Below, in pieces: positions 49,102 to 58,146 of a stretch of DNA of 64,000 bases; position 1 is the stretch's first letter, and every line of letters starts with the position of its first letter. The notes beneath the pieces are model-generated. The model saw only the letters and a list, made by a program, of their open reading frames with translations. It did not search any database and had not been told where the DNA came from. Both the position numbers and the translations under genes were made by a program. Source of the stretch: Curtobacterium sp. MCBA15_008 (GTDB lineage: Bacteria > Actinomycetota > Actinomycetes > Actinomycetales > Microbacteriaceae); contig NZ_MJGN01000013.1 of NCBI RefSeq assembly GCF_001865065.1, forward strand, positions 31,604-95,603, given 5' to 3'.

Positions 49102-50049
49102 ATGTCCTGGGGTCGGCTGTACTTCGCGGTGCAGGCCGTCGCCGGAGCGGTCTGGTGGGTCGCCGTCTTCTCGGTACCGGCCGTGCGCAGCGCGACGCTC
49201 GGGTCGCTCGACCCCGTCCTCGTCGCCGCGTTCGACGTGCCGCTCTTCGTCGTCGCCTCCGGTCTCGCGGCCGCGGGCGTCCGCACCGCGGGCGTGGTCG
49301 CGACGATCTGGACAGCGGTCGTCACGACCGCCGTGGCGATCTGGGCCACGGTCACCACCGAGGCCGGGGTCGGCGTCCTCGTGATGATCGGCGCCACCGT
49401 CGGGTCGGCGCTCGCACTGGCACTCCTGCTGCTCGGCCGGATCCCCACCGCGTGGGTGACCGCCGGGCCGCTGCGCTTCCGCACGGCCGATGCCGCGGCG
49501 CCGCGCGGGCGGCACGTGCTCGGCACCGTCGTGCAGATCGTCGTCTTCTGGGGGCTGTTCCTCGGGGTGCTGCCGCTCGTGATCGCGTTCGCGGAACAGC
49601 GGTGGCGACTGCGCCCGCCGCTCCCCGACGCCGTGACGGTCGGCTCGGTCGTCACGGGCGCGGTGGTCCTCGTCGCCGCGAGCGCGCTCGGCATCGCCTC
49701 GGCCACTGCCATGTCCACCCAGGGCAACGGGACACCCCTGCCGTCCGCGATGCCGAACCGGCTCGTCGTCGCCGGGCCCTACCGGTCCGTCCGGAACCCG
49801 ATGGCCCTCGCCGGCATCACGCAGGGCGTCGCCGTCGGACTCCTGCTGTCGTCGTGGATGGTCGTCGTCTACGCGCTCGCCGGGTCCATCGTGTGGAACT
49901 GCGTCGTCCGGCCGCTCGAGGAGGCCGACCTGGAGCACCGGTTCGGCGACGACTTCCGTCGCTACGCTGCCCGGGTCCGGTGCTGGGTGCCGCGGTGGCC
50001 GATCGCCGCCATCGCCCCGGCGGACGCGGTCAACCCGCCGCGCCGCTGA
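49102..50049 (+). CDS. isoprenylcysteine carboxyl methyltransferase-like membrane protein
   Basis: 315 aa with about seven transmembrane helices. The C-terminal PEMT/ICMT signature is present: LVVAGPYRSVRNPMALAGITQG, then EEADLEHRFGDDFRRYAARVRCWVPR. Such enzymes methylate small membrane-associated acceptors with SAM. TACCGT (49090-49095) lies 6 nt before ATG 49102. The 3' end overlaps the convergent VOC gene by 20 bp. Confidence 0.85.
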   Translation: MSWGRLYFAVQAVAGAVWWVAVFSVPAVRSATLGSLDPVLVAAFDVPLFVVASGLAAAGVRTAGVVATIWTAVVTTAVAIWATVTTEAGVGVLVMIGATVGSALALALLLLGRIPTAWVTAGPLRFRTADAAAPRGRHVLGTVVQIVVFWGLFLGVLPLVIAFAEQRWRLRPPLPDAVTVGSVVTGAVVLVAASALGIASATAMSTQGNGTPLPSAMPNRLVVAGPYRSVRNPMALAGITQGVAVGLLLSSWMVVVYALAGSIVWNCVVRPLEEADLEHRFGDDFRRYAARVRCWVPRWPIAAIAPADAVNPPRR

Positions 50050-50446
50050 TGTTGACGAGCCAGGTAACCCGGTAGCGGTCGGTCAGCATGCCGAAGGTGT
50101 CGCCCCACGGCGCCTCGGTCAGCGGCTCGATGATCGACGCGCCCTCGGCGAGGCCGTTCCAGCAGCGTGTGAGCGCCTCCCTGTCGTCGCCGCTGAGCGA
50201 GATCGAGATGTTGCTGACCTCGGGCGACTCCATCCCGGCGGGGGCGTCGGACACCATCAGCACGATGCCGTCCGCGCCGTCGAGCTGGCCGTGCATGACC
50301 TTGTCGGCGTCGGCCGGGTCCTGGGACATGCCTGCTTCGCCGAAGGTGCTGAGCGTCACCTCGCCGCCGAACACCCCGTGGTAGAAGCCGAGGGCTTCGC
50401 GCGCCTGGGTGCGGAAGCCAATGTAGGGGTTGAGCCGGACGGTCAT
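50030..50446 (-). CDS. VOC superfamily protein, PhnB-like
   Basis: 138 aa. LNPYIGFRTQAREALGFYHGVFGGEV at the start, VMHGQLDGADGIVLMVSDAP in the middle and LTEAPWGDTFGMLTDRYRVTWLVN at the end are the classic PhnB/3-demethylubiquinone-like VOC pattern. No conserved enzymatic function is assigned to this subgroup. ATG 50446 follows GAGGAGTCC. Confidence 0.9.
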   Translation of the reverse strand: MTVRLNPYIGFRTQAREALGFYHGVFGGEVTLSTFGEAGMSQDPADADKVMHGQLDGADGIVLMVSDAPAGMESPEVSNISISLSGDDREALTRCWNGLAEGASIIEPLTEAPWGDTFGMLTDRYRVTWLVNISGAAG

Positions 50447-50846
50447 GGTGGACTCCTCGCGGATCGAGCACGGACGCCGTCGTCCGTGTCCCGGTCATCG
50501 TCCCAGACGGAGGCGGGGTGCGGAAGGGGTGGGCTCGGGCCCAGTCGCTGCCCGTCGCTCCCCGTCGCTCCCCGTCGAGGGAGCAGAAATCGTCGGGAGG
50601 TCGCCGACCACCCGACGATTTCTGCTCCCACGACGAGCGGTCGGGCCGGTGTGCGAGCGACCTCCGGGGTGCACGGCAGCCGACTGACGGTCAGGGTTCA
50701 TCCGCTCGGCGGATGCGACGGGTGCTCATGAGGAGCATCGTGGTGGCCGTGCGGGGAGTCCGGTCGTTCGCGGCCGCGGTCGTGGGGGCCGCGGTCGCGA
50801 CGAGCCGGACCGAGCACATTTGCACGACCAGGTGATCGGGGGAACG
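50447..50846. other. 400-bp intergenic region
   Basis: Contains a family B inverted repeat and a GCTCCCCGTC direct triplet (50544-50577). A 40-codon frame at 50713-50835 (MRRVLMRSIVVAVRGVRSFA) has no convincing ribosome site and is not called. Confidence 0.6.
50579..50629. repeat. inverted-repeat element, family B copy 3
   Basis: GGGAGCAGAAATCGTCGGG / CCCGACGATTTCTGCTCCC, perfect 19-bp arms with a 13-bp centre. Confidence 0.93.
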
Positions 50847-50999
50847 ATGCTGACGGTGCTGCAAGCCGCGGGCCGCGTGGCACTGCGCGCGTGGCAGGTC
50901 CTCGCCGGGGTCCTGACGCCGCTCGGCTCTGGTGGGGTCGTCCCGCCCGGGCAGCCGCCGACCTTGGCAGCGAAGAAGCCCGACGAGTACCGCCCCTGA
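50847..50999 (+). CDS. small hypothetical protein, 50 aa
   Basis: It begins MLTVLQAAGRVALRAWQVLA and ends PPTLAAKKPDEYRP. GGGGGAA precedes ATG 50847. One hydrophobic amphipathic helix and a Pro-rich tail; not recognised. It is convergent with the decayed VOC gene, 16 bp apart. Confidence 0.55.
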   Translation: MLTVLQAAGRVALRAWQVLAGVLTPLGSGGVVPPGQPPTLAAKKPDEYRP

Positions 51000-51015
51000 A
51001 CGACGGTCGACGGCC

Positions 51016-51390
51016 TCAGGAGTCGGCGCCCTCGGCCTGCCAGAGCTGGATGCCGTTGCCCTCCGGGTCGACCAACCGGGCGAACCGTCCGTTCGGGTAG
51101 GTCTCGGGATCGACGGCGACCTCGATGCCGGCACGGCGCAGCTGCTCCACCATCGGGTCGAGGGACACCACCCGGAAGTCCAGCGTCCACCCGTGGGATG
51201 TCGCGCGCAGCTCGTCGGATCCGGCGTCCGTCGGCGCGAACACCGTGGCTCCGGACTGCTGCCGCCACGATGACGTGTCGTAGTCGACCGGCGGCACGTC
51301 GACGCCCAGGTGGCCTGGCGTACCAGCGGGACAGCCCCTCCGGGTCCCGCGCGGCGAAGAAGAACCCGCCGACCCCGGTGACCCGCTCCA
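51016..51390 (-). pseudogene. VOC superfamily gene broken by a single-base frameshift
   Basis: From ATG 51390 the frame reads MERVTGVGGFFFAARDPEG and LSRWYA, then shifts. The continuation HLGVDVPPVDYDTSSWRQQ ... FRVVSLDPMVEQLRRAGIEV ... RLVDPEGNGIQLWQAE is in another frame. Removing one C in the run at about 51311-51316 restores a normal VOC protein of about 124 aa. Either a true frameshift mutation or a sequencing error. Confidence 0.8.
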
Positions 51391-51443
51391 TGACGCCGAG
51401 TGTGCCACGGCCGCGCTCAGCCGTCCCGCCTAGCATCGTGAGG

Positions 51444-53882
51444 ATGCCCTCCTCCGCGCTGCCCTCGCCGACCACCACCACGACCGGCACCGAGCGCGAC
51501 GGCTTCATCAGCGTCCGCGGCGCGCGCGAGCACAACCTCCGCGGAGTCGACGTGGACGTCCCCCGCGACCGCATCGTCGCGTTCACCGGCGTCTCCGGAT
51601 CGGGCAAGACCTCGCTCGCGTTCGGCACGGTCTTCGCCGAGGCGCAGCGGCGCTTCCTCGAGTCCGTCGCCCCGTACGCCCGACGACTCATCGCCCAGGG
51701 CTCGACACCGCACGTCGACTCGATCACGGGGCTGCCGCCCGCGGTCGCACTGGAGCAACGCCGTGGTGCCTCGAGCACCCGATCGACGGTCGGCACACTG
51801 ACGACGCTGTCGAACTCGATGCGGATGCTCTTCTCGCGCGCCGGCACGTACCCGGACGGCGCGGACCGTCTGGAGTCCGACTCGTTCTCGCCGAACACCG
51901 TCGCCGGCGCGTGTCCACGCTGCCACGGCCTCGGCACCGCGCACGAGGTCACCGAGGCGTCCGCCGTGCACGACGACTCCCTGAGCATCCGCGACGGCGC
52001 GATCACCGCGTGGCCGGGTGCCTGGCAGGGGAAGAACCTCCGCGACGTGACGGCCGTGCTCGGGTACGACATCGAGCGACCCTGGCGGGAACTCCCCCGC
52101 GCGGACCGCGACTGGCTGCTGTTCACCGAGGAGCAGCCCGTCGTCGAGGTCCACCCCAAGCGTGACCGCGTGGCCAAGCCGTACAAGGGACGCTTCTGGA
52201 GCGCCCGGCAGTTCATCTTGCACACGCTCGCCGACTCCCAGAGCGAGACGCAGCGTGCGAAGGCGCTGCGGTTCGTCGAATCCGGCCCGTGCGGGCTGTG
52301 CCACGGCACCGGTCTCACCCGGGCAGCGCTCGCCGTGACCGTCGGCGGACGCACCATCGCCGAGCTCAACGGACTCGCCCTGACGGCGCTCGCCGACGTG
52401 CTGCGCCCGATCGCGGCGATCACCGACGCCGGCCCCGCGACCTCCCGGGCGTCGTCGGGCGAGCACACCGAGGTCGCCGTGGCGATCTCCCGCGACCTGC
52501 TCACGCGCGTCGAGGTGCTCACCGGCCTCGGACTCGGGTACCTCTCACTCGACCGGGCGACCCCGACGCTCTCCCCCGGTGAGACCCAGCGCCTGCGGAT
52601 CGCGACGCAGCTCCGGTCCGGGCTGTTCGGCGTCGTCTACGTGCTCGACGAGCCGAGCGCCGGCCTGCACCCGGCGGACGCCGAATCGCTCATGGAGGTG
52701 CTGCAGGACCTGCGCGCCGGCGGCAACAGCGTCTTCGTCGTCGAGCACGACATGCGCATCGTGCGGCAGGCGGACTGGATCGTGGACGTCGGTCCGGGCG
52801 CCGGCGCGGGTGGTGGGACCGTCCTGTACAGCGGCCCGGTCGACGGGCTGGCCGACGTCGAGGCCTCCGTCACCCGGCGGTTCCTCACCCCCGATGCCGG
52901 TCCCGTCGAACCGCGCACCCCGCGGAAGCCGGTCGGCACGCTCGAGCTCCGGGACGTCACCCGCCACAACCTCCGTGGGCTCGACGTCGACGTGCCGCTC
53001 GGGGTCCTCACCGCGGTGACGGGCGTCAGCGGCTCGGGCAAGTCCTCACTCGTCGGCGGGGTCCTGCCCGCGGTGGCGGCGGACCACCCGCTCGTCGACC
53101 GCGTCGTGCAGGTCGACCAGAAGCCGATCGGTCGGACGCCCCGATCGAACCTCGCCACCTACACCGGGCTGTTCGACGCCGTGCGCGCGGCGTTCGCGGC
53201 GACCGACGAGGCCCGCGCCCGTGGTTGGACCGCCGGACGCTTCTCCTTCAACGTCGCGGGTGGTCGGTGCGAGGTCTGCCAGGGCGAGGGCTCCGTGTCC
53301 GTCGAGCTCCTGTTCCTGCCCGGCAGCTGGGCACCGTGCCCGGAGTGCCACGGGTCGCGGTACACGGCCGAGACGCTCGAGGTGCGGTGGAACGGCGCGA
53401 CGATCGCCGACGTGCTCGGGATGACGGTCGACGAGGCGGCTCCGTTCCTCGCCGCGATCCCGGCCGCCGGTCGCGCGCTGGACGTCCTCCGCCAGGTCGG
53501 GCTCGGGTACCTCCGGCTCGGGCAGCCTGCTCCCGAGCTGTCGGGCGGCGAGGCCCAGCGCATCAAGCTCGCGACGGAGCTGCAGCGCGCACGCTCGGGC
53601 CACACGCTCTACCTGCTCGACGAACCGACGACCGGCCTGCACCCGGCGGACGTCGAACTCCTCACCGAGCAGCTCGCCCGACTCACCGATGCGGGCAACA
53701 CGGTCGTGGTCGTGGAACACGCGATGGACGTCGTCGCGAAGGCCGACCACGTCATCGACATGGGCCCGGGCGGCGGCGACGCCGGCGGCAACGTGGTCGC
53801 GGCCGGCTCTCCCGCCGACGTCGCCGCGTCGTCCGCGAGCCGGACCGCACCGTTCCTGCGGGAGGAACTGCAGCACGCGTGA
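51444..53882 (+). CDS. UvrA-like excinuclease ATPase, short form
   Basis: 812 aa, against about 950 for housekeeping UvrA. Two ABC modules: Walker A GVSGSGKTS and GVSGSGKSS, signatures LSPGETQRLRIA and LSGGEAQRIKLA, Walker B VLDEPSAGLHP and LLDEPTTGLHP. Cys motifs CPRCHGLG, CGLCHGTG and CEVCQGEG...CPECHGS show zinc modules. The shorter length fits the UvrA2/DrrC group that lacks part of the UvrB-binding region and is often linked to drug or lesion resistance. TAGCAT (51431-51436) lies 7 nt before ATG 51444 (leaderless). Single gene. Confidence 0.9.
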   Translation: MPSSALPSPTTTTTGTERDGFISVRGAREHNLRGVDVDVPRDRIVAFTGVSGSGKTSLAFGTVFAEAQRRFLESVAPYARRLIAQGSTPHVDSITGLPPAVALEQRRGASSTRSTVGTLTTLSNSMRMLFSRAGTYPDGADRLESDSFSPNTVAGACPRCHGLGTAHEVTEASAVHDDSLSIRDGAITAWPGAWQGKNLRDVTAVLGYDIERPWRELPRADRDWLLFTEEQPVVEVHPKRDRVAKPYKGRFWSARQFILHTLADSQSETQRAKALRFVESGPCGLCHGTGLTRAALAVTVGGRTIAELNGLALTALADVLRPIAAITDAGPATSRASSGEHTEVAVAISRDLLTRVEVLTGLGLGYLSLDRATPTLSPGETQRLRIATQLRSGLFGVVYVLDEPSAGLHPADAESLMEVLQDLRAGGNSVFVVEHDMRIVRQADWIVDVGPGAGAGGGTVLYSGPVDGLADVEASVTRRFLTPDAGPVEPRTPRKPVGTLELRDVTRHNLRGLDVDVPLGVLTAVTGVSGSGKSSLVGGVLPAVAADHPLVDRVVQVDQKPIGRTPRSNLATYTGLFDAVRAAFAATDEARARGWTAGRFSFNVAGGRCEVCQGEGSVSVELLFLPGSWAPCPECHGSRYTAETLEVRWNGATIADVLGMTVDEAAPFLAAIPAAGRALDVLRQVGLGYLRLGQPAPELSGGEAQRIKLATELQRARSGHTLYLLDEPTTGLHPADVELLTEQLARLTDAGNTVVVVEHAMDVVAKADHVIDMGPGGGDAGGNVVAAGSPADVAASSASRTAPFLREELQHA

Positions 53883-53960
53883 GCGCCGACCGGCCACCTG
53901 CAGGAGGATGGCGGCGGGACGGCGCACACCGCGCCTCCCGGCCGACCTGAAGGACCACGC

Positions 53961-54722
53961 ATGCACTCCACGCCCCTGACCGGATCCGTCGCCCTGGTGA
54001 CCGCTGCCTCCCGTGGGATCGGACGGGCGATCGCCCTCGACCTGGCCGCGCACGGCGCGGAGGTCGCCCTCGGGGTGCGCGACCCGGAGGGCGCGACCGC
54101 GCTGGCCGACGAGATCCGCGCACTCGGACGGCGGGTGACGACGGTCCGGATGGACGTGACCGACCTCGCCGCCTGCCGTCGGGCGATCGACGCCGTGGTC
54201 GACGAGCTGGGGACCATCGACGTGCTGGTGAACAACGCCGGCGGCGGGATCGTTGAGGACGCCCTCGACGTGACCGAGGAGCACTTCGACGCGGTGTGGG
54301 CCCTCACCACGAAGTCGACGTTCTTCGTCTCCCAGCACGTCGCGAAGCACATGCGGAACGCCGGCGGCGGGTCGATCGTGAACATCGCCTCGCAGGCGGG
54401 GCTCGTCGCGCTGCCCGGCGAGTCGGTGTACTGCACGAGCAAGGCGGCCGTGATCCACCTGACCAAGTGCCTGGCCGTCGAGTGGGGGCAGTACGGCATC
54501 CGGGTGAACGCGGTCGCGCCGACCTTCATCGAGACGGACGGCACCGAACCGGCACTGTCGGACGAGGCCTTCCGGCAGGACACCGTCGAGCGCATCGCTG
54601 CGCTGCACCGCATCGGGCAGCCGGAAGAGGTGGCTGCGGCCGTCACGTTCCTGGCGGGTGGGGGCGCATCGCTCATCACGGGGACGGCCCTGCCGATCGA
54701 CGGCGGGTGGACGGCGCGCTGA
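53961..54722 (+). CDS. SDR oxidoreductase, FabG-like
   Basis: 253 aa. VALVTAASRGIGRAIALDLAAHG, VNNAGGG, SIVNIASQAGLVALPGESVYCTSKAAV (Ser/Tyr/Lys) and NAVAPTFIETDG, LPIDGGW. Standard classical SDR. GAAGGA before ATG 53961. Substrate unknown. It is followed after about 200 bp by an acyl-CoA synthetase gene. Confidence 0.92.
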   Translation: MHSTPLTGSVALVTAASRGIGRAIALDLAAHGAEVALGVRDPEGATALADEIRALGRRVTTVRMDVTDLAACRRAIDAVVDELGTIDVLVNNAGGGIVEDALDVTEEHFDAVWALTTKSTFFVSQHVAKHMRNAGGGSIVNIASQAGLVALPGESVYCTSKAAVIHLTKCLAVEWGQYGIRVNAVAPTFIETDGTEPALSDEAFRQDTVERIAALHRIGQPEEVAAAVTFLAGGGASLITGTALPIDGGWTAR

Positions 54723-54919
54723 CGGCGGTGCGCCGGGCGGCGGTCGGGCCGCGGCGGGCGGTGCGGCGGCGCGCTGCACGGCGCGGCACGGCACGGCGTG
54801 CGGCTGGATCGGCCGCGGCCGGCCGTCAGCCCACCACCCCAGGTCGGGTCGCATCGCGAGTCGACGCAGCGACGTACGATCGACGAGACCTCGAATCGTC
54901 AGCGAAGACGGAGACCGGC

Positions 54920-56611
54920 ATGACCCGCACCACCCCCACCGCCAGCGACGACGCCGGCACCGCACGCACGACCCGGGCCACCGCCTCCGTCGCCGCGATC
55001 GTCGCCGAGTCCGCCGCGCGGTACCCGGACGACGTCGCCGTCATCGTCGGCGACCAGCGCACCACCTACGCCGAGCTGTGGGCCCAGACCCTCGCGTACG
55101 CCGGCGCCCTGCGCGAGAAGGGCATCGCTGAGGGGTCTCGGGTCGCGATGCTCGTGCCGAACGTGGCCGACTTCCCCCGTGTCTACTACGCCGTCCTCGC
55201 GCTCGGCGGTGTCGCCGTGCCGGTGCACGCGCTGCTCAAGCGGCGCGAGATCGAGTACGTGCTGCGGGACAGCGGGGCAGCCCTGCTCGTCTGCGCTGCG
55301 CCGTTGCTGGCCGAGGGTGCCGCAGGCGCCGCACTGGCCGGCGTCGAGACCGTGACGGTGCTCGCACCAGCGAACGCCGAGCCCGGCGCCGAGACCGGCA
55401 CCGCGTCCGGCACGGCGTCCGGCGGCGCGCCCGGCGCGGCTGCTGCGCCCGACGCGGCCGCAGCGCCCGATCGGCTGGAGGCCCTCGCCGCGACGGCCGA
55501 GCCCCTCGACACCTACGTCCCGCGTGACCCGTTCGACACCGCGACGATCCTCTACACGAGCGGCACCACGGGCAAGCCCAAGGGTGCCGAGGGGTCACAC
55601 TTCGCCCTGCTCGAGCAGGCGAACACGAACCTGATGTCCACGTTCGACATGCGACGGGGCGACGTCCTGCTCGGCGCGCTCCCGCTGTTCCACACGTTCG
55701 GACAGACCTGCACGATGAACACCGGGTTCCGAGCCGGCGCGACGATCGTCATGCTGCCGAAGTTCGACGGCGACGCAGCACTCGCCGCGATGGTCGAGCA
55801 CGAGTGCGGGATCTTCATGGGCGTCCCGACGATGTACATGGGGCTCCTCGACGCCGCGACCCGCACGGACGCGCGCCCGACGCTCCGCTACGCGATCTCC
55901 GGCGGCGCCTCGCTGCCCCTCGCGGTGCTCGAGCGGTTCCAAACCGTGTTCGACGCCCCGATCCACGAGGGCTACGGCCTGACCGAGACCTCCCCCGTCG
56001 CCACCTTCAACCACGTCGGTCGACCGCCGCGACCCGGCACGATCGGCACACCGATCTGGGGCGTGGACGTCGAGATCGCCGATCCCGCGGTCCCCGACGC
56101 GATCGAGCTGCTGCCGCACGGCGAGATCGGTGAGCTCGTCATCCGCGGGCACAACCTGATGAACGGCTACTTGGACCGGCCGGAGGACACCGCGGCCGCG
56201 ATCGTCGACGGCTGGTTCCGGACCGGCGACCTCGGCACGAAGGACGACGACGGGTACCTCACGATCGTCGACCGCACGAAGGACATGATCATCCGGAACG
56301 GCTACAACGTGTACCCGCGGCAGGTCGAGGAAGTGCTCGCCACGCACCCGGACGTCGCCATGGCCGCGGTGTTCGGCGTCCCGCACGAGCTGCACGGTCA
56401 GGAGATCGAGGCCGCCGTCGTCCTGCGTGCCGACGCCACTGTCACCCCCGACGAGCTGGTGACCTACGTGTCGGACGAGATCGCCGCGTACAAGTACCCG
56501 CGGGTCGTGCACGTCGTCGACGCGTTGCCCCTGGGACCGAGCGGCAAGGTGCTGAAGCGGGACCTCGTCGAGCGGTTCAGCGCAGCGGTGGCGGCGCCCG
56601 CGGCGTCCTGA
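54920..56611 (+). CDS. long-chain acyl-CoA synthetase, AMP-binding family
   Basis: 563 aa. It activates a fatty or other carboxylic acid to acyl-CoA through an acyl-AMP. P-loop TILYTSGTTGKPKGAEGSH, YGLTETSPVATFNHVG, GWFRTGDLGTKDDDGYL, VDRTKDMIIRNGYNVYPRQVEE and the C-terminal LPLGPSGKVLKRDL (catalytic Lys) are all present. An Ala/Gly/Thr-rich insertion of about 35 residues near 155-190 is unusual. An AT-containing TACGAT hexamer about 50 nt upstream may be its -10. No CoA-pathway neighbours beyond the SDR. Confidence 0.93.
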   Translation: MTRTTPTASDDAGTARTTRATASVAAIVAESAARYPDDVAVIVGDQRTTYAELWAQTLAYAGALREKGIAEGSRVAMLVPNVADFPRVYYAVLALGGVAVPVHALLKRREIEYVLRDSGAALLVCAAPLLAEGAAGAALAGVETVTVLAPANAEPGAETGTASGTASGGAPGAAAAPDAAAAPDRLEALAATAEPLDTYVPRDPFDTATILYTSGTTGKPKGAEGSHFALLEQANTNLMSTFDMRRGDVLLGALPLFHTFGQTCTMNTGFRAGATIVMLPKFDGDAALAAMVEHECGIFMGVPTMYMGLLDAATRTDARPTLRYAISGGASLPLAVLERFQTVFDAPIHEGYGLTETSPVATFNHVGRPPRPGTIGTPIWGVDVEIADPAVPDAIELLPHGEIGELVIRGHNLMNGYLDRPEDTAAAIVDGWFRTGDLGTKDDDGYLTIVDRTKDMIIRNGYNVYPRQVEEVLATHPDVAMAAVFGVPHELHGQEIEAAVVLRADATVTPDELVTYVSDEIAAYKYPRVVHVVDALPLGPSGKVLKRDLVERFSAAVAAPAAS

Positions 56612-56654
56612 CGCGACCGGACACGCCGCGACGGGACGACGGCGCCGCCCGCGC

Positions 56655-57077
56655 TCAGCTACCCGGCGCCTCCGCCGTGAGGACCTCGAGCAGCTCCGAC
56701 AACCGCGCCCGCTCCCCCGCGTCCAGCGGCGCGAAGAGCTCCTGCAGGACGCGGCCCGCCACGGCGTGCCCGTCGGCCAGTGCGGCACGACCGGCGTCGG
56801 TCAGCGCGTGCTCGATCCGCCGCCCGCGCCCGGCGGTCCGCTCGACCAGCCCGCGGTCGACCAGCCGCGCCGCCAGCGTGCCGAACGACTGGTCGCTCTG
56901 GAACGTGGCCACGGCGAGGTCGTGCCCGGAGGCGCCCGGCGTGCGGTCGATCGCGCGGAGGGCGTCCCACTGCACGAGGCTGACGCCGACGTCCTTCAGT
57001 GCGGCGTCCATCGTCCGGTGGTTCCGGTACTGCGCCCGCTTCACCGCCTGCCCGAGTGCTTCGAGATCCGTCGTCAT
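56655..57077 (-). CDS. MarR family transcriptional regulator
   Basis: 140 aa. Winged helix-turn-helix: WDALRAIDRTPGASGHDLAVATFQSDQSFGTLAARLVDRGLVERTAGRGRRIEHALTDAGRAAL, as in MarR proteins. TACGGT (57084-57089) lies 6 nt before its ATG. It is divergent from the hydrolase at 57135; an inverted repeat between them is the probable operator, so it likely represses both. Confidence 0.9.
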   Translation of the reverse strand: MTTDLEALGQAVKRAQYRNHRTMDAALKDVGVSLVQWDALRAIDRTPGASGHDLAVATFQSDQSFGTLAARLVDRGLVERTAGRGRRIEHALTDAGRAALADGHAVAGRVLQELFAPLDAGERARLSELLEVLTAEAPGS

Positions 57078-57089
57078 GGTGCTACCGTA

Positions 57090-57115
57090 TCAACAGCCGT
57101 ATATAAGCGTGTTGA
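57090..57115. promoter_or_regulatory. probable MarR operator with TATATA -10
   Basis: TCAACA-N14-TGTTGA inverted repeat; the spacer contains TATATA, a -10 for the hydrolase. Confidence 0.65.
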
Positions 57116-57134
57116 GATCAGAGAAGGAATGTCC

Positions 57135-57896
57135 ATGACCACCACCATCCCCGTCCTCCAGGCCGGCGACCCCGCCGCCCGCCCCGTACTCGTCCTGCAC
57201 GGCGGCGGCGGACCGCGCACCGTCGCCCCGATCGTCGGCCACCTCGGCGCGACGCGGTTCGCCACCGCGCCGACCCACCCCGGGTGGGACGGCACCGAGC
57301 GACCGGACTCGATCGCGTCCGTCGCCGACCTCGCCCACGCGTACCTCGACGCGCTCGTGGAGCGCGACGAACAGGACGTGGTCGTCGTCGGGTCCTCCAT
57401 CGGCGGCTGGATCGCCCTCGAGATGGCCGTGCAGTCCACCACCGACGAGCGGTACGCCGGACGACTCGGTGCCGTGGTCGTGATCGACGGCGTCGGTGCC
57501 GTCGTCGAGGGGCAGCCGGTCGCCGACTTCTTCGCCCTCGACGCCCGCGGCCTCGCCGAGGCCGCCTGGCACGACCCGGAGCGCGGCTACCAGGACCCCG
57601 CGGCCTCCACCGACGAGCAGCGCGCGGCCCAGCAGGCGAACGGGCGCACCATGGCCGCGATCGCCGGCACCATGAGCGACCCGACTCTCCTCGGCCGCCT
57701 CGGCGCCGTGCAGGTACCGACCCTGGTGGTCTGGGGCGCCAGCGACCGGATCGTCACGCCCGCGTACGGTCGCGCGGTCGCCGCCGCCGTGCCCGGCGCG
57801 GAGTTCGCCGAGGTCGCTGCCGCCGGGCACCTGCCCCACCTCGAGGCACCCGAGGCGACCTGGGCCGTCATCGACCCGTTCGTCGCGGCGCACTGA
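57135..57896 (+). CDS. alpha/beta hydrolase under MarR control
   Basis: 253 aa. VLVLHGGGGPRTVAPIVGHL, nucleophile Ser in VVVGSSIGGWIALEMAV, Asp in LVVWGASDRIVTPAYG, His in VAAAGHLPHLEAPE. ATG 57135 is preferred to ATG 57129, because AGAAGGA is then correctly spaced. Substrate unknown; the divergent MarR gene suggests response to a small aromatic or stress compound. Confidence 0.88.
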   Translation: MTTTIPVLQAGDPAARPVLVLHGGGGPRTVAPIVGHLGATRFATAPTHPGWDGTERPDSIASVADLAHAYLDALVERDEQDVVVVGSSIGGWIALEMAVQSTTDERYAGRLGAVVVIDGVGAVVEGQPVADFFALDARGLAEAAWHDPERGYQDPAASTDEQRAAQQANGRTMAAIAGTMSDPTLLGRLGAVQVPTLVVWGASDRIVTPAYGRAVAAAVPGAEFAEVAAAGHLPHLEAPEATWAVIDPFVAAH

Positions 57897-57922
57897 CCGC
57901 GAGACCGACCCACGGCCGGGAA

Positions 57923-58102
57923 TCAGTCGTCGGCGGGTGCCCCGAGCGCCTCGCGGAGGAGCCGCAGCGCCTTCGGCCCGACCCCGTGCAGGTCGGCCAG
58001 CGCGTCCGTCCCCACACGTCGGACGTCGTCCAGCGTGCGCACCCCCGCCGCCTCCAGCGCGCGCTTCGCCGGCGCTCCGACAGCGGGGAGATCGTTGCTC
58101 AC
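57923..58102 (-). CDS. small helix-hairpin-helix protein
   Basis: 59 aa from GTG 58102. LPAVGAPAKRALEAAGVRTL is a first hairpin and LADLHGVGPKALRLLREALG is a second helix-hairpin-helix with GVGP, the non-specific DNA-binding signature. TAGGTT (58109-58114, minus strand) lies 6 nt upstream of the GTG, which fixes the start. Likely a DNA-binding or DNA-processing accessory protein; no partner gene is adjacent. Confidence 0.75.
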   Translation of the reverse strand: MSNDLPAVGAPAKRALEAAGVRTLDDVRRVGTDALADLHGVGPKALRLLREALGAPADD

Positions 58103-58146
58103 AGGGCCAACCTACGGGGCTGCACCGGGTGTGGAGCCCACCGGGT

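Noticed and set aside
50713..50835. 40-codon frame starting MRRVLMRSIVVAVRG
   Set aside because: No convincing ribosome site or -10 element, and it ends just before a better-supported small gene.
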